The notes beneath the pieces are model-generated. The model was not told where the DNA came from, did no database searches, and saw only the letters and a list, made by a program, of their open reading frames with translations. A stretch of 53,972 nucleotides of DNA from an uncultured Alphaproteobacteria bacterium (lineage in GTDB: Bacteria; Pseudomonadota; Alphaproteobacteria; RF32; CAG-239): assembly GCA_944391695.1 (NCBI GenBank), contig CALXUO010000038.1, forward strand, positions 1-53,972, given 5' to 3'. The number at the start of each line of letters is the position of its first letter. Positions within the stretch are counted from its first letter, which is position 1. Of this stretch, positions 35,280 through 44,467 are shown piece after piece. A program made the translations under genes and the position numbers.

Positions 35280-35579
35280 ATGAATGAAGAATCTTTTAAC
35301 ACCTATGATTTTTTGATAAACGATGAAGATGAAGCTATGTTGCTTTTATATGCCAGAGAAGGATCTCCCGACAATCCTGTTTTTGAGATCGACACAGACA
35401 ATAAAAGCGCTCTCTTGATTCGCAACGATGACGACAGCGTTTCTCTAAACGACATTCCCGATGAAATTTTAGACTCCCTGCAAGATGCCGACAAGCTTTT
35501 GGTTTGCGAACTAAGCATGAGCGAAAACGAAAAAGACACTCAAATAACCTACGCCTACGAGGCGGAAATAACCGATTGA
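35280..35579 (+). CDS. Small acidic protein of unknown function
   Basis: 99 residues, strongly acidic throughout (many Asp and Glu, almost no Arg), with no signal peptide or membrane segment. It starts MNEESFNTYDFL, contains NKSALLIRNDDDSVSLNDIPDEIL in the middle, and GAGG lies seven bases before the ATG. It is divergent from the second M50-like gene and convergent with holA three bases away. No family recognised; acidic small proteins of this type can be binding partners or inhibitors. Confidence 0.6.
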   Translation: MNEESFNTYDFLINDEDEAMLLLYAREGSPDNPVFEIDTDNKSALLIRNDDDSVSLNDIPDEILDSLQDADKLLVCELSMSENEKDTQITYAYEAEITD

Positions 35580-35582
35580 TTT

Positions 35583-36614
35583 TTATCTTGCCAACTTAGC
35601 GGCAGCCGACAATAGTGTAAGCACGGTATAAGACAACGCCTCCGCCGCAGGCATATTGGTTGTTTTGCAGTCTTTCTCGGTTTTGTATAAAAGCTCCATA
35701 ACATCAAACAACCGCTCCCTAGACCAACGTCCCAACTGATTTGCCCCCATATCATAGCGATAGAACATATTTTTAGGCAAAACCTTTTTTATCGCCTCAA
35801 TAGCGCTTAAACCACTCTCCGTAAACCCTTTTGCCTCCAACAACTTAGCCACATGCCTAATTAAAGCTCTTGTAATTTGAACTTCCTCAACCCCTTCATT
35901 AAGCAGATATTTTAAACTGTTCAACGCTCTTGTTTTTACACCCGAAAACACATAAAAACACAAATCATCGATTCCCGAAATTGCTTGGTCAAAAACTACT
36001 GCCTTAACATCATCGGATTCAAAATGTTTTTTGCTTCCGACAAAAGTTATCAGCTTTTGTATTTCATTTGCATTAGACATTCTGTCATTTGACAATCTGG
36101 CGCACAACATCATAAAAGCTTCGGTAGTATAGGTTATCTCCTGCTCTGCAAGCATTGCCTTAACCGAAGACACAATATTTTCATCCCGATCTTCATAACA
36201 AGCGACCGCAGCCATATCATTGTTTGTATTTGCCAACACCACCAATGATGATTTATTATTTAAGCTTGCCGAACCAACAATAAGCAACAAGGTGTCCGAC
36301 TTGCTTTTTTCAAGCATTTCCGCCAACGGCTTAGTTAAATTGTTATCAGCTTCTTTTACAACAACAACTCGCCTTACCCCCATTAACGATTGACTGTTAT
36401 ATTCCGAAGCCAACGCCCCAAAATCACTTTTAACATTGTCCCAATCCAAATAAGCCACGGCAAACGGATCATACAAATCTTTAGCCACCGTCTGTACAAA
36501 CTTTTTGGTATATTCTGCAATCAATCCCTCATTCTGTCCATAGAGCAAAACGGCCTTAATTTTATTATCTGGCTTTTTAAAATATGCCTCTGTTTGCACT
36601 TGCTTATAAATCAT
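35583..36614 (-). CDS. holA: DNA polymerase III subunit delta
   Basis: Clamp-loader wrench subunit that opens the beta sliding clamp. 343 residues. The sequence matches the HolA pattern at the start (QTEAYFKKPDNKIKAVLLYGQNEGLI in pieces), with VRRVVVVKEADNNLTKPLAEMLEKSKSDTLLLIVG in the AAA-like domain and a helical C-terminal collar domain. The start overlaps the lptE stop by four bases. The leuS-lptE-holA order is the standard proteobacterial one. Confidence 0.92.
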   Translation of the reverse strand: MIYKQVQTEAYFKKPDNKIKAVLLYGQNEGLIAEYTKKFVQTVAKDLYDPFAVAYLDWDNVKSDFGALASEYNSQSLMGVRRVVVVKEADNNLTKPLAEMLEKSKSDTLLLIVGSASLNNKSSLVVLANTNNDMAAVACYEDRDENIVSSVKAMLAEQEITYTTEAFMMLCARLSNDRMSNANEIQKLITFVGSKKHFESDDVKAVVFDQAISGIDDLCFYVFSGVKTRALNSLKYLLNEGVEEVQITRALIRHVAKLLEAKGFTESGLSAIEAIKKVLPKNMFYRYDMGANQLGRWSRERLFDVMELLYKTEKDCKTTNMPAAEALSYTVLTLLSAAAKLAR

Positions 36615-37144
36615 TTTACTTTGCTCATTTTTGTATGGAAATAAGCTCCTATGCGCAAAACTATATCATTAGCAATAATTTTAGTTGCGTCTTTTTCGGC
36701 TTTTTTCTGAGCCATAGTTGTCGAATAAGGATTTTGCAAAATATCATAGCTGACAAAAGCAATTGAATTACCACTCACCAATAGATTTGCCCCCTCAAAC
36801 AATTTATAATCAACTCTGTATTTTATACGTTCATTAGTTGCCGTAACGTCATTACGCATAGCCTGTTGTGTTAAAGACTTACTTGCTAAAACGACATCTA
36901 GTCTGTATTTTGAATTTTGAGGAACACCTTTAGGCGTCAGCAAATCAATTAATTCATTTCTCAGTAATTGACCAAATCTGTCAGGAATCGGCGGAATTTT
37001 AATCAACGCCATCTCCTCCGAAATAGACGTATCAAACTGCTCTTTATCATACCCGCCATCATTTATGGTTCGTTGCACATACAAAGGTTGGAATCCGCAA
37101 GCGGCCAACAGCAATATTGCAACAAAAACTCCAACCTTTTTCAT
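36611..37144 (-). CDS. lptE: LPS-assembly lipoprotein LptE
   Basis: Plug lipoprotein of the LptD-LptE outer-membrane translocon. 177 residues: lipoprotein signal MKKVGVFVAILLLAACGF with lipobox LAAC, then CGFQPLY, the hallmark of the family, and a small mixed alpha/beta domain. AAGGAG precedes the ATG. It lies between leuS and holA. LptD is encoded at 49.7 kb and LptF and LptG elsewhere in the window. Confidence 0.93.
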   Translation of the reverse strand: MKKVGVFVAILLLAACGFQPLYVQRTINDGGYDKEQFDTSISEEMALIKIPPIPDRFGQLLRNELIDLLTPKGVPQNSKYRLDVVLASKSLTQQAMRNDVTATNERIKYRVDYKLFEGANLLVSGNSIAFVSYDILQNPYSTTMAQKKAEKDATKIIANDIVLRIGAYFHTKMSKVK

Positions 37145-37159
37145 AAAACACCTTCTCCT

Positions 37160-39556
37160 TTATGCAACAATATTAACAATCTTGTTTGGCACCACGATAA
37201 TTTTCTTAATTTCTTTTCCCTCGGTTTGGCGCTTGATATTTTCCAATCCAAGAGCTTTTGCCTCCACATCTTCTTTCGGAGCATCTTTAGGCATTTCGAT
37301 AGTACCGCGCATTTTGCCGCAAAGCTGTACGGCAATTATAACCGTATTTTGCTCTGCCAGCTTGGCATCGCCATTGGGCCAAGATTCGGCAACGATTAAG
37401 GTATTATGCCCCATTCTTGCCCACATTTCCTCGGCCAAATGCGGTGTAAACGGACACATCAATTTCAATAGAGTTTCATACATCTCCGGTGGAATTTTAT
37501 CCAATCCTGCCAAATAATTAACATATGTCATCAGTGATGAAACCGCGGTATTAAATTTCATCAAATCGATTCTCTCGGTAACTTCCAAAATACATTTATG
37601 CATTGCCTGCAAATCATTTCGGCTTGGCTCAATATCTTTGTAAACTTTTCTAAACAATCCAAAGACTTTGCCGACAAAGCGATAAACTCCCATCAAGCTT
37701 TCGTCCGACCACATTGCCGTCTGATCAAACGGCCCGATAAACATCTCATAAAGACGGAAAGTATCAGCCCCATAAGCATCAACAATATCATCCGGATTAA
37801 TAACATTGCCGCGTGATTTAGACATTTTTTCGCCATTCTCGGCCAAAATCATTCCGTGTGAAGTCCTTTTGTTATAAGGCTCTTTGGTCGGAACATATCC
37901 GCAATCATATAAAAACTTATGCCAAAAGCGCGAATACAGCAAGTGCAGTGTGGTATGCTCCATACCGCCGTTATACCAGTCAACATTCATCCAATATTCA
38001 AGCGCTTCTTTGGAGGCAAATTCTTTATCATTGTGCGGATCACAATAACGCAAGAAATACCAGGACGAGCCTGCCCAGTTGGGCATGGTGTCGGTTTCAC
38101 GTCTGGCAGCTCCGCCGCATTTCGGGCAAACAGTATTAACCCACTCGGTTGCTTTTGCCAAAGGCGATTCGCCCTCATCATTGGGGTGATAATCAGGCAC
38201 TTCAGGCAGAGTTAACGGCAATTCCGATTCCGGAATTGGCTGCCAACCGCAATGCTCGCAATAAACCATAGGTATCGGCTCGCCCCAATATCTCTGGCGC
38301 GAGAACACCCAATCTCTCAGCTTAAAATTAACCTTTGCTTTGCCAAACCCGTGCGCGACCGCATAATCAGTGGCTTTTTTCATAGCGTCTTCTTTATTAA
38401 GACCATTTAAGAAACCGGAGTTAATATGCTCACCGTCCTCTTCCCAAGCTTTTTCGGAGATATCACCTCCGGCCAAAACCTGAATAATCGGCAAATTAAA
38501 TACCTTGGCAAAATCATAGTCGCGCTGGTCATGCGCCGGCACCGCCATAATGGCGCCTGTTCCATACCCGGTCAAAACATAATCAGATATAAACACTGGA
38601 ATCATCTCGCCGGTATAAGGATTTTTGGCCTTGATTCCTTTTAACTCGACACCGGTTTTTTCATCACTCATCGTCCGCTGCAAATCAGATTTTTTTGCCG
38701 TCTCTTCGACATAATCTTTAATTTCAGCAGGATTCTCCAGCTTATCCATATATTTTGCCACAAACGGATGTTCCGGCGCCATAACCATATAAGTTACACC
38801 AAACGCCGTATCCGGACGCGTGGTAAATACTTTCAATTTATCTTCACCAAAATCAAAATCAAGCTCGGCACCTTCCGATCGTCCGATCCAGTTAATCTGT
38901 TGCGATTTAACTCGGTCAATAAAATCCAACCCATCCAAATCATTAATCAACCTGTCGGCATATTTGGTAATGGCAATCATCCATTGCTCTTTATCTTTTC
39001 TAACCACCTCGGCGCCGCAACGCTCACAATGCCCGTTAACCACTTCTTCGTTAGCCAAACCAACTTTACACGACGGACACCAGTTAATAGCCATCTTGGC
39101 CTTATAAGCCAAACCTTTTTCAAAAAACTTGATAAACATCCACTGTGTCCACTTATAATACTCCGGATCACAGGTATTAAAACATCTGTCCCAATCAAAA
39201 CTAAAACCGATTGCCTTAAGTTGGCGTGTAAAATTGGCAATATTTTCCTTTGTCGATACGGCAGGATGCACTCCGGTTTTAATGGCATAATTTTCAGCAG
39301 GCAGGCCAAAAGCATCAAACCCCATGGGGTACAAAACATTAAACCCTTGCATTCTTTTTTTGCGAGCAATCACATCCAATGCAGTATAAGACCTCGGGTG
39401 TCCGACATGCAACCCGGCCCCTGAGGGATACGGAAATTCGACCAAGGCATAAAACTTTTCTTTATTTTTATCAATTTCTACCTTATAGGCTTTTTCATCT
39501 TCCCAAATTTCCTGCCATTTTTTTTCAATAGCCTTAAAATTATATCTATCTTCCAT
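37160..39556 (-). CDS. leuS: Leucyl-tRNA synthetase
   Basis: Charges tRNA-Leu. Class I signature PSGAGLHVGHPRSYTALD (HVGH), an inserted CP1 editing domain with TTRPDTAFGVTYMVMAPEHP, a zinc-like four-Cys cluster (CPSC...CERC), and KMSKS in EKMSKSRGNVINPDD. I place the start at ATG 39556 (798 residues), where homologues begin (ERYNFKAIEKKWQ). The frame stays open 30 codons further to 39646 with no Shine-Dalgarno seen at either site, so the start is uncertain. Length is like the Bacillus form rather than E. coli. Confidence 0.95.
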   Translation of the reverse strand: MEDRYNFKAIEKKWQEIWEDEKAYKVEIDKNKEKFYALVEFPYPSGAGLHVGHPRSYTALDVIARKKRMQGFNVLYPMGFDAFGLPAENYAIKTGVHPAVSTKENIANFTRQLKAIGFSFDWDRCFNTCDPEYYKWTQWMFIKFFEKGLAYKAKMAINWCPSCKVGLANEEVVNGHCERCGAEVVRKDKEQWMIAITKYADRLINDLDGLDFIDRVKSQQINWIGRSEGAELDFDFGEDKLKVFTTRPDTAFGVTYMVMAPEHPFVAKYMDKLENPAEIKDYVEETAKKSDLQRTMSDEKTGVELKGIKAKNPYTGEMIPVFISDYVLTGYGTGAIMAVPAHDQRDYDFAKVFNLPIIQVLAGGDISEKAWEEDGEHINSGFLNGLNKEDAMKKATDYAVAHGFGKAKVNFKLRDWVFSRQRYWGEPIPMVYCEHCGWQPIPESELPLTLPEVPDYHPNDEGESPLAKATEWVNTVCPKCGGAARRETDTMPNWAGSSWYFLRYCDPHNDKEFASKEALEYWMNVDWYNGGMEHTTLHLLYSRFWHKFLYDCGYVPTKEPYNKRTSHGMILAENGEKMSKSRGNVINPDDIVDAYGADTFRLYEMFIGPFDQTAMWSDESLMGVYRFVGKVFGLFRKVYKDIEPSRNDLQAMHKCILEVTERIDLMKFNTAVSSLMTYVNYLAGLDKIPPEMYETLLKLMCPFTPHLAEEMWARMGHNTLIVAESWPNGDAKLAEQNTVIIAVQLCGKMRGTIEMPKDAPKEDVEAKALGLENIKRQTEGKEIKKIIVVPNKIVNIVA

Positions 39557-39769
39557 ATGCCACTCTTTCACCCATTCATCAAAAGAGGCCTTACCATTAT
39601 ATTTTTTATTCATTTTTTCAATCCAATTATCATAGTTAACTTGCATTTAAAACATACTGGTAAAAAAATATCTCAGTTTAATATATTTGACAAGATAGAT
39701 TTTTTTGCCTTGTATTTATTGCGGCAATTAACTAAAATAATTTGATACAACCATGTTCGAAAGAAGATT

Positions 39770-41035
39770 ATGAGCAGTCAAAGAGAAACATCTTTGCAAA
39801 TTTTGCAAAACATTTTGGCCGGCAAAACCTCTGCCGATTTATTATCTTCTGTCCCCGACGAAGACAACGCTTTCGTTACCATGCTTATTTTGACATCTCT
39901 TCGCCACTTGGTATACATTCGCAAAATTCTAAAACACCTCATCAACAAAAAATTGTCGCAACAAAACAACATTGCTCGCTTGGCTCTTATTCTTGGTGCA
40001 ACCGAGCTTTTATATATGCAAACGCCGGACTATGCCGTTATCAACTCCTATGTCAGCATTGTCAAAGCCAAAACCGACCGTTATGTTGGCGGATTTGTAA
40101 ATGCTGTTTTGCGCAAAATAAGCCGCACCAAAAAAGAATTAATTACCGCCGATAAAGGTGAGTTTTTTCCGCAAAGTTTCCGCACTCTTTTGCACCGCGA
40201 CTACTCTTCCAAAACCATAGCTGCAATCGAAAAAGCCTCCATAACCGAGCCTTACCTTGACATCACCTACGTTTCAGCATCATCTGCCCAAGCTCTCAAC
40301 GGCAACATTCTTCCGCTAGGTTCGATTCGCCTTTCCGGCAGAGGCAAAATATCATCCCTTCCCGATTACACCAAAGGCACTTGGTGGGTACAAGATTTTT
40401 CCTCCTCTATACCGGTTAAAATGCTTGGTACAATAAAAGGCAAAAAAGTTCTTGATCTTTGTGCCGCTCCCGGTGGTAAGACAGCCCAGCTATTACACGC
40501 CGGCGCCCAAGTAACTTGCCTTGATATCTCTGCTAAACGGCTCAAAACGCTTGAAGAAAATCTTGCTCGTCTGCACCTTACCCCAGAGCAGATCATCTGC
40601 CAAGACGGTTTGGAATTTCTTGCGCAAACCACACAAAAGTTCGACATTATTTTATTAGATGCTCCCTGCTCGGCAACCGGCACTTTGCGCCGCCATCCCG
40701 AGATTGCGCATATAAAGACATTAGACGACATATCTCGTCAATCAGCCCTCCAAAAGCAATTTCTTGCCCTCATTGACAAAGCTCTTTTACCCCACGGTAT
40801 CTTATTGTATTGCACCTGCTCCTTGTGCAAGGATGAAGGAGAACACCAAATATCTTCATTTCTGCAAAACAATCCTCATTACTCCGTGGTTAATCTTGCT
40901 CCCCAAATACCACACGAGCTGTCAAGCATCACCACGCCCGAAGGCTACATAAGGATTTTGCCACAACATCTCAAGGACTTTGGCGGCGCCGACGGCTTTT
41001 TTATTGCTTGCCTGCAAAAAGGAAACCAATCATGA
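39770..41035 (+). CDS. rsmB: 16S rRNA (cytosine(967)-C5)-methyltransferase
   Basis: Methylates C967 of 16S rRNA. 421 residues: an N-terminal NusB-like RNA-binding domain (about 1-130) and a SAM-dependent domain with DLCAAPGGKTAQL, DAPCSATGTLRRHPEI (motif IV Cys) and LLYCTCSL (motif VI catalytic Cys). First of four genes on the plus strand; the stop overlaps the start of the next gene (ATGA). Confidence 0.93.
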   Translation: MSSQRETSLQILQNILAGKTSADLLSSVPDEDNAFVTMLILTSLRHLVYIRKILKHLINKKLSQQNNIARLALILGATELLYMQTPDYAVINSYVSIVKAKTDRYVGGFVNAVLRKISRTKKELITADKGEFFPQSFRTLLHRDYSSKTIAAIEKASITEPYLDITYVSASSAQALNGNILPLGSIRLSGRGKISSLPDYTKGTWWVQDFSSSIPVKMLGTIKGKKVLDLCAAPGGKTAQLLHAGAQVTCLDISAKRLKTLEENLARLHLTPEQIICQDGLEFLAQTTQKFDIILLDAPCSATGTLRRHPEIAHIKTLDDISRQSALQKQFLALIDKALLPHGILLYCTCSLCKDEGEHQISSFLQNNPHYSVVNLAPQIPHELSSITTPEGYIRILPQHLKDFGGADGFFIACLQKGNQS

Positions 41036-41922
41036 TATTCAACAAGACCGAAACACTCTCATCTGCCGCAGCTGCCGATATAGCAATTATCGGAACGTCT
41101 GCCTCGGCTTTTTTTCTGGCCGACACTTTGCAAAACTCAGGATATCGAGTTACTGTTTTGGTTCCTCCGCATCAACTGGAAGCCTATACCAAACGCGGAG
41201 CTTTTTGCATAAAACAATCCCGTTTTCAAAACAAACACACTCACTTTACTTTTGCCTCTGTTGCGGCAAAACCGTACGATTTTTGTTTTTTAGCATCAAC
41301 CCCTGCCCAAACCAACTCCGACTTATTACACCTTAACCAGCCTTATCTCCATACTATCCCAGTCATAAACCTTTCTTTTTTATACAACCGCGATTTGCTC
41401 AACAAACTTAATACCGTTAAAATTATTCCCGCTGTTTTCAAAGCTCAGCTGTCGTTAACCAAAAATACCGTCGAACTCTATGAACATTCACCCAAATTAG
41501 AAATCATTACCTCAGGAGAAGATGCCGTCCGCCTCAAAAACATTTTTAACGATTCCTCCATAGATCTAAATATTTTTCCTTCCGATAAACGCTTTTTCTG
41601 GCAAAATCTAGCACCTTACTTTATCGGCAATCTATTGCTTCTTTGCTATAACAAACCCATCTCCACTCTTATGTCCCAAGCTGAAATAAGACATCAAGCG
41701 GATTCTGCCGTCGATGAGCTAATTTCTCTTGCCGCAGCCGACAAAATTTCCCTTGATTCCGGAGAAATTATTGCCCGCATCTACACCTTTGCCAACAACT
41801 ATCCCGGAGATATCAAAACGCAAAACGATTTCAACGCCTTTCTTAACCTTATCAAAGATCTAGACCGTTTTGATACGCCTGTTTTGTTTGATCTTCTAAG
41901 TCTGGCCTCTAAGAAATACTAG
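41032..41922 (+). CDS. Ketopantoate-reductase-like protein, catalytic lysine missing
   Basis: 296 residues. The N-terminal Rossmann part (ADIAIIGTSASAFFLADTLQNSGYRVTVLV in pieces) and the order of C-terminal helices (for example ADSAVDELISLAAADKISLD, and DRFDTPVLFDLL at the end) follow the PanE/ApbA family. At the site of the family's catalytic Lys (W-x-KL-x-x-N pattern) it reads FFWQNLAPYFIGN, and the NGVGN-type segment is also lost (IPVINLSFLYN). It therefore probably does not reduce ketopantoate. It is translationally coupled to rsmB (ATGA). Confidence 0.65.
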   Translation: MIFNKTETLSSAAAADIAIIGTSASAFFLADTLQNSGYRVTVLVPPHQLEAYTKRGAFCIKQSRFQNKHTHFTFASVAAKPYDFCFLASTPAQTNSDLLHLNQPYLHTIPVINLSFLYNRDLLNKLNTVKIIPAVFKAQLSLTKNTVELYEHSPKLEIITSGEDAVRLKNIFNDSSIDLNIFPSDKRFFWQNLAPYFIGNLLLLCYNKPISTLMSQAEIRHQADSAVDELISLAAADKISLDSGEIIARIYTFANNYPGDIKTQNDFNAFLNLIKDLDRFDTPVLFDLLSLASKKY

Positions 41923-42008
41923 CATAACCTAACAAACTTCCTTGAAGAAAAAAGCTTAATAATCTATATTAAAAAATATTACAATTTTGCCAATCGGAGT
42001 TTTTTTTG

Positions 42009-43076
42009 ATGAGCGCGCATCTTTTACTTACCGGATTATCTTTTATTGTTTGCCTGATTATTGCCGCTGTTTTGTTTTCCAATCTTATAAAAATATCTTT
42101 TTTACGCAATCGATTACTGGCTTCCTCACTTTCTTTTGGCTGCGCTTCCGTTCTCGGAGTTGTTCCTATTGTATTTTTCAATTGGTACTCTTACGATTTT
42201 GTCTCTGCAATAACTCCCTGGCAATATCTCGGTTCTTTTTTATGCATTTTCATAATCATCCTAGGTCTTTTTATCCGTTTGCCTTTTGCAAGCTTACTTA
42301 CCACGCTGCTTGCCTCTTTTGCTGCCGTTTTTATTTGTGATTTCAGTAGTTTTTTGTTACCCCAATCCTATCCTATCTGGCTAAACAACGGATTAATCGC
42401 CTTGGCTTTATTTGGATTCACCTATGGCTGGAAAGCTCTTTCCGGGCTCAATCCTCTGCCGCAGATTGAAGGAATTACCATCAGCATCGGTATTTTACTG
42501 TTGTCCCTATTTGGTTTTGCCCCGTTTATTCTCGGGGCTTCGGCGGCAGGTATTTTGGGTGTATCTCTGATAGCCTATTTTTATAGTCAAAACCAACCCT
42601 TGGGATCCGATTCTTCTCCGGCTATAGGCTTTATTTTCGGCTGGCTGGGGCTTATTTCATATGGCGAATATCTGATACCGTGTTTTCTGATTTTTTCGAT
42701 GCTGTATCTTTTAGAATTAATGATAGCCTTTGCTCGCAAAATCACCCTTTTGCCCAAATACCACAATATCTGTTATAACACCATCTCGGTTCAATCTTTC
42801 ACCAACGGCTGCCCAGCATCTCTGGTTCTTCACACTCTGTGGAGCGCCAACATATTGCTTATCATCTTAGGTGTTTTGCAAATTCATGGTACAAATTCTT
42901 TTTCTATTCCTTTTGTTGCTGGACTTATATCGGCATGGCAACTATATCGTCTTATCAATTGGCAACAAGATTCCAAAACGCTAAAAGAAACCAATCAGCA
43001 ACTGATAAAAGACATCAAAACATCAGTCAACAAAATTTTTTCTAAACCCAAAAAAGGCAAGCGGGGCAAACATTGA
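42009..43076 (+). CDS. Degenerate MraY/WecA-type membrane protein
   Basis: 355 residues, about ten membrane segments, ending in a basic tail (KPKKGKRGKH). The segment order looks like the polyprenyl-phosphate phosphosugar transferase family. A loop reads SGLNPLPQIEGITISIG where the family has N-x-x-D-G-x-D-G, and QPLGSDSSPAIGFIFGWLG stands where F-x-G-D-x-G-S is expected. The first-loop DD pair is replaced by hydrophobic residues near IIILGLFIRLPF. All three acidic sites are altered, so catalysis is unlikely. CGGAG lies nine bases before ATG 42009. The next gene overlaps it by one base (TGATG). Confidence 0.5.
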   Translation: MSAHLLLTGLSFIVCLIIAAVLFSNLIKISFLRNRLLASSLSFGCASVLGVVPIVFFNWYSYDFVSAITPWQYLGSFLCIFIIILGLFIRLPFASLLTTLLASFAAVFICDFSSFLLPQSYPIWLNNGLIALALFGFTYGWKALSGLNPLPQIEGITISIGILLLSLFGFAPFILGASAAGILGVSLIAYFYSQNQPLGSDSSPAIGFIFGWLGLISYGEYLIPCFLIFSMLYLLELMIAFARKITLLPKYHNICYNTISVQSFTNGCPASLVLHTLWSANILLIILGVLQIHGTNSFSIPFVAGLISAWQLYRLINWQQDSKTLKETNQQLIKDIKTSVNKIFSKPKKGKRGKH

Positions 43077-44434
43077 TGCAAATATTAGATACTCTAAAAA
43101 ACATCTTTCTGACGCCTCGAGACACCACTTTCGAAGGCTTAAGCGAGGAAGAGATTCTTCAGATTAACATCAAAGTTGTGGTTATAGAATTTGCCGAAAA
43201 TGTTGAGAATTCATCCGGCGAAGTTTTAGCCGCTTTGTTACATACCCAAAAAAACCTTAACGTCAGCTATTTCAACGAACCTTTTAACAAAACTTTTCTC
43301 AACCTGGAAGGAAGAACATTCTTTGACTTCATAGATAAAGGTCAAGCTATTTTAGACAACACCAAAGCCGATGTTTTAATCTGGGGCCAAAGAGAAAACG
43401 ACAAAATACGCCTCAATTTTCAAACTCCGATGCAATATGAAAAAAACAATCGGTCATTTTTATCTTTGCTAGACAGTCTATATCTTCCGGCCTATTTATT
43501 TAGTGGTGAAGGGAGTTTTCCGGTATCGATTCTCAACTTAATTATAGGGACTATAATTTCAAGTCTCAACACTCCGGATAAACCCTCAGAGATCCGCCAA
43601 AAATATCTTTTAAAAAAGATTATTCTTAAGCTTTCATCCGATAATTCCGCAAAAAACATGGGGCTTGAATACATGCCCTATATTATGAACTTTTTGGCTT
43701 TGATATATCTAAGTTACTGTCGTCATTTTGACAACGAAAAAGAATTTAAGATTGTCAACAACCTGCTAGAAAACGCCATCAAACACCAAGACCTAATCAA
43801 AAAGCCGGTACATTTAGGCTGTATCTACAACCATTTTGGCCAGCTGCATGATACGGCTATCAAAGTCTTAACCAAAAACCCGGCCAAACATTTCAAAGGC
43901 GCCATCAGCAACTACCAACGCGCCCAAAAATACCTTGGCAAATATGTATACCCTTATGATTACGGTATTATTTCTTATAAGCTTTCTTCTTTATTGTATA
44001 ATTACTGGCGGCAAAAAGAAGACTTGCAAGCGCTAAGGGATTCGGTTTTCAACCTGCGCGAAGCCGAAAAAATCTTTACCTACAATCTCTTTCCCGAATT
44101 TTGGGCCGACATCGAAGGCGAGCTTGGACAGCGCTTAAATATCCTAAGCACCATAACCAACAACAACGCCATTGCCGAGCTGGCCATTGCAGCTTATAAA
44201 AACCGCCAAAAAATAATAACCGAAAAACGCGACCCGTTTGATTGGGCCGGCACCCAAGAAAACATCGGCAACATATATTTTCGCCTTGGCCGCGACAATG
44301 ATGACAAAGAGCTTTTAGAAGAAAGTCTTGAGTGTTTTCACGATGCCTTGTATATTTTTGAAAATATGGAGCTTCAAGACAACGCCAAAAGATTAACTGT
44401 CAGCATTGCCAAAACATCAGATTTATTGGCTTAA
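43076..44434 (+). CDS. TPR-type helical repeat protein
   Basis: 452 residues without signal peptide. The N-terminal part (about 25-115) is alpha/beta-like and includes IKVVVIEFAENVENS and KADVLIWGQRENDKIRLNF. The C-terminal two thirds are helical, with TPR-like units such as DWAGTQENIGNIYFRLGRDN and ESLECFHDALYIFENM near the end. TPR proteins are scaffolds; the partner is unknown. Its start is coupled to the MraY-like gene. A strong terminator follows, so rsmB through this gene is a plausible transcription unit. Confidence 0.65.
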   Translation: MQILDTLKNIFLTPRDTTFEGLSEEEILQINIKVVVIEFAENVENSSGEVLAALLHTQKNLNVSYFNEPFNKTFLNLEGRTFFDFIDKGQAILDNTKADVLIWGQRENDKIRLNFQTPMQYEKNNRSFLSLLDSLYLPAYLFSGEGSFPVSILNLIIGTIISSLNTPDKPSEIRQKYLLKKIILKLSSDNSAKNMGLEYMPYIMNFLALIYLSYCRHFDNEKEFKIVNNLLENAIKHQDLIKKPVHLGCIYNHFGQLHDTAIKVLTKNPAKHFKGAISNYQRAQKYLGKYVYPYDYGIISYKLSSLLYNYWRQKEDLQALRDSVFNLREAEKIFTYNLFPEFWADIEGELGQRLNILSTITNNNAIAELAIAAYKNRQKIITEKRDPFDWAGTQENIGNIYFRLGRDNDDKELLEESLECFHDALYIFENMELQDNAKRLTVSIAKTSDLLA

Positions 44435-44463
44435 AAAAACCGGAGTAACAACTCCGGTTTTTT
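44433..44463. terminator. Bidirectional terminator between the TPR gene and hydA
   Basis: Stem CCGGAGT/ACTCCGG extended by A and T runs on both sides, loop AACA (44447-44450). It ends both converging transcripts. Confidence 0.85.
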
Positions 44464-44467
44464 ATTA

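Noticed and set aside
30931..35579. Prophage or toxin-antitoxin island
   Set aside because: There are no integrase, phage structural or toxin-like genes and no attachment-site repeats; composition looks like the surroundings.
39557..39646. N-terminal extension of leuS
   Set aside because: The frame is open, but homologous leucyl-tRNA synthetases begin at the inner ATG and no Shine-Dalgarno precedes the outer one; left as an uncertainty.
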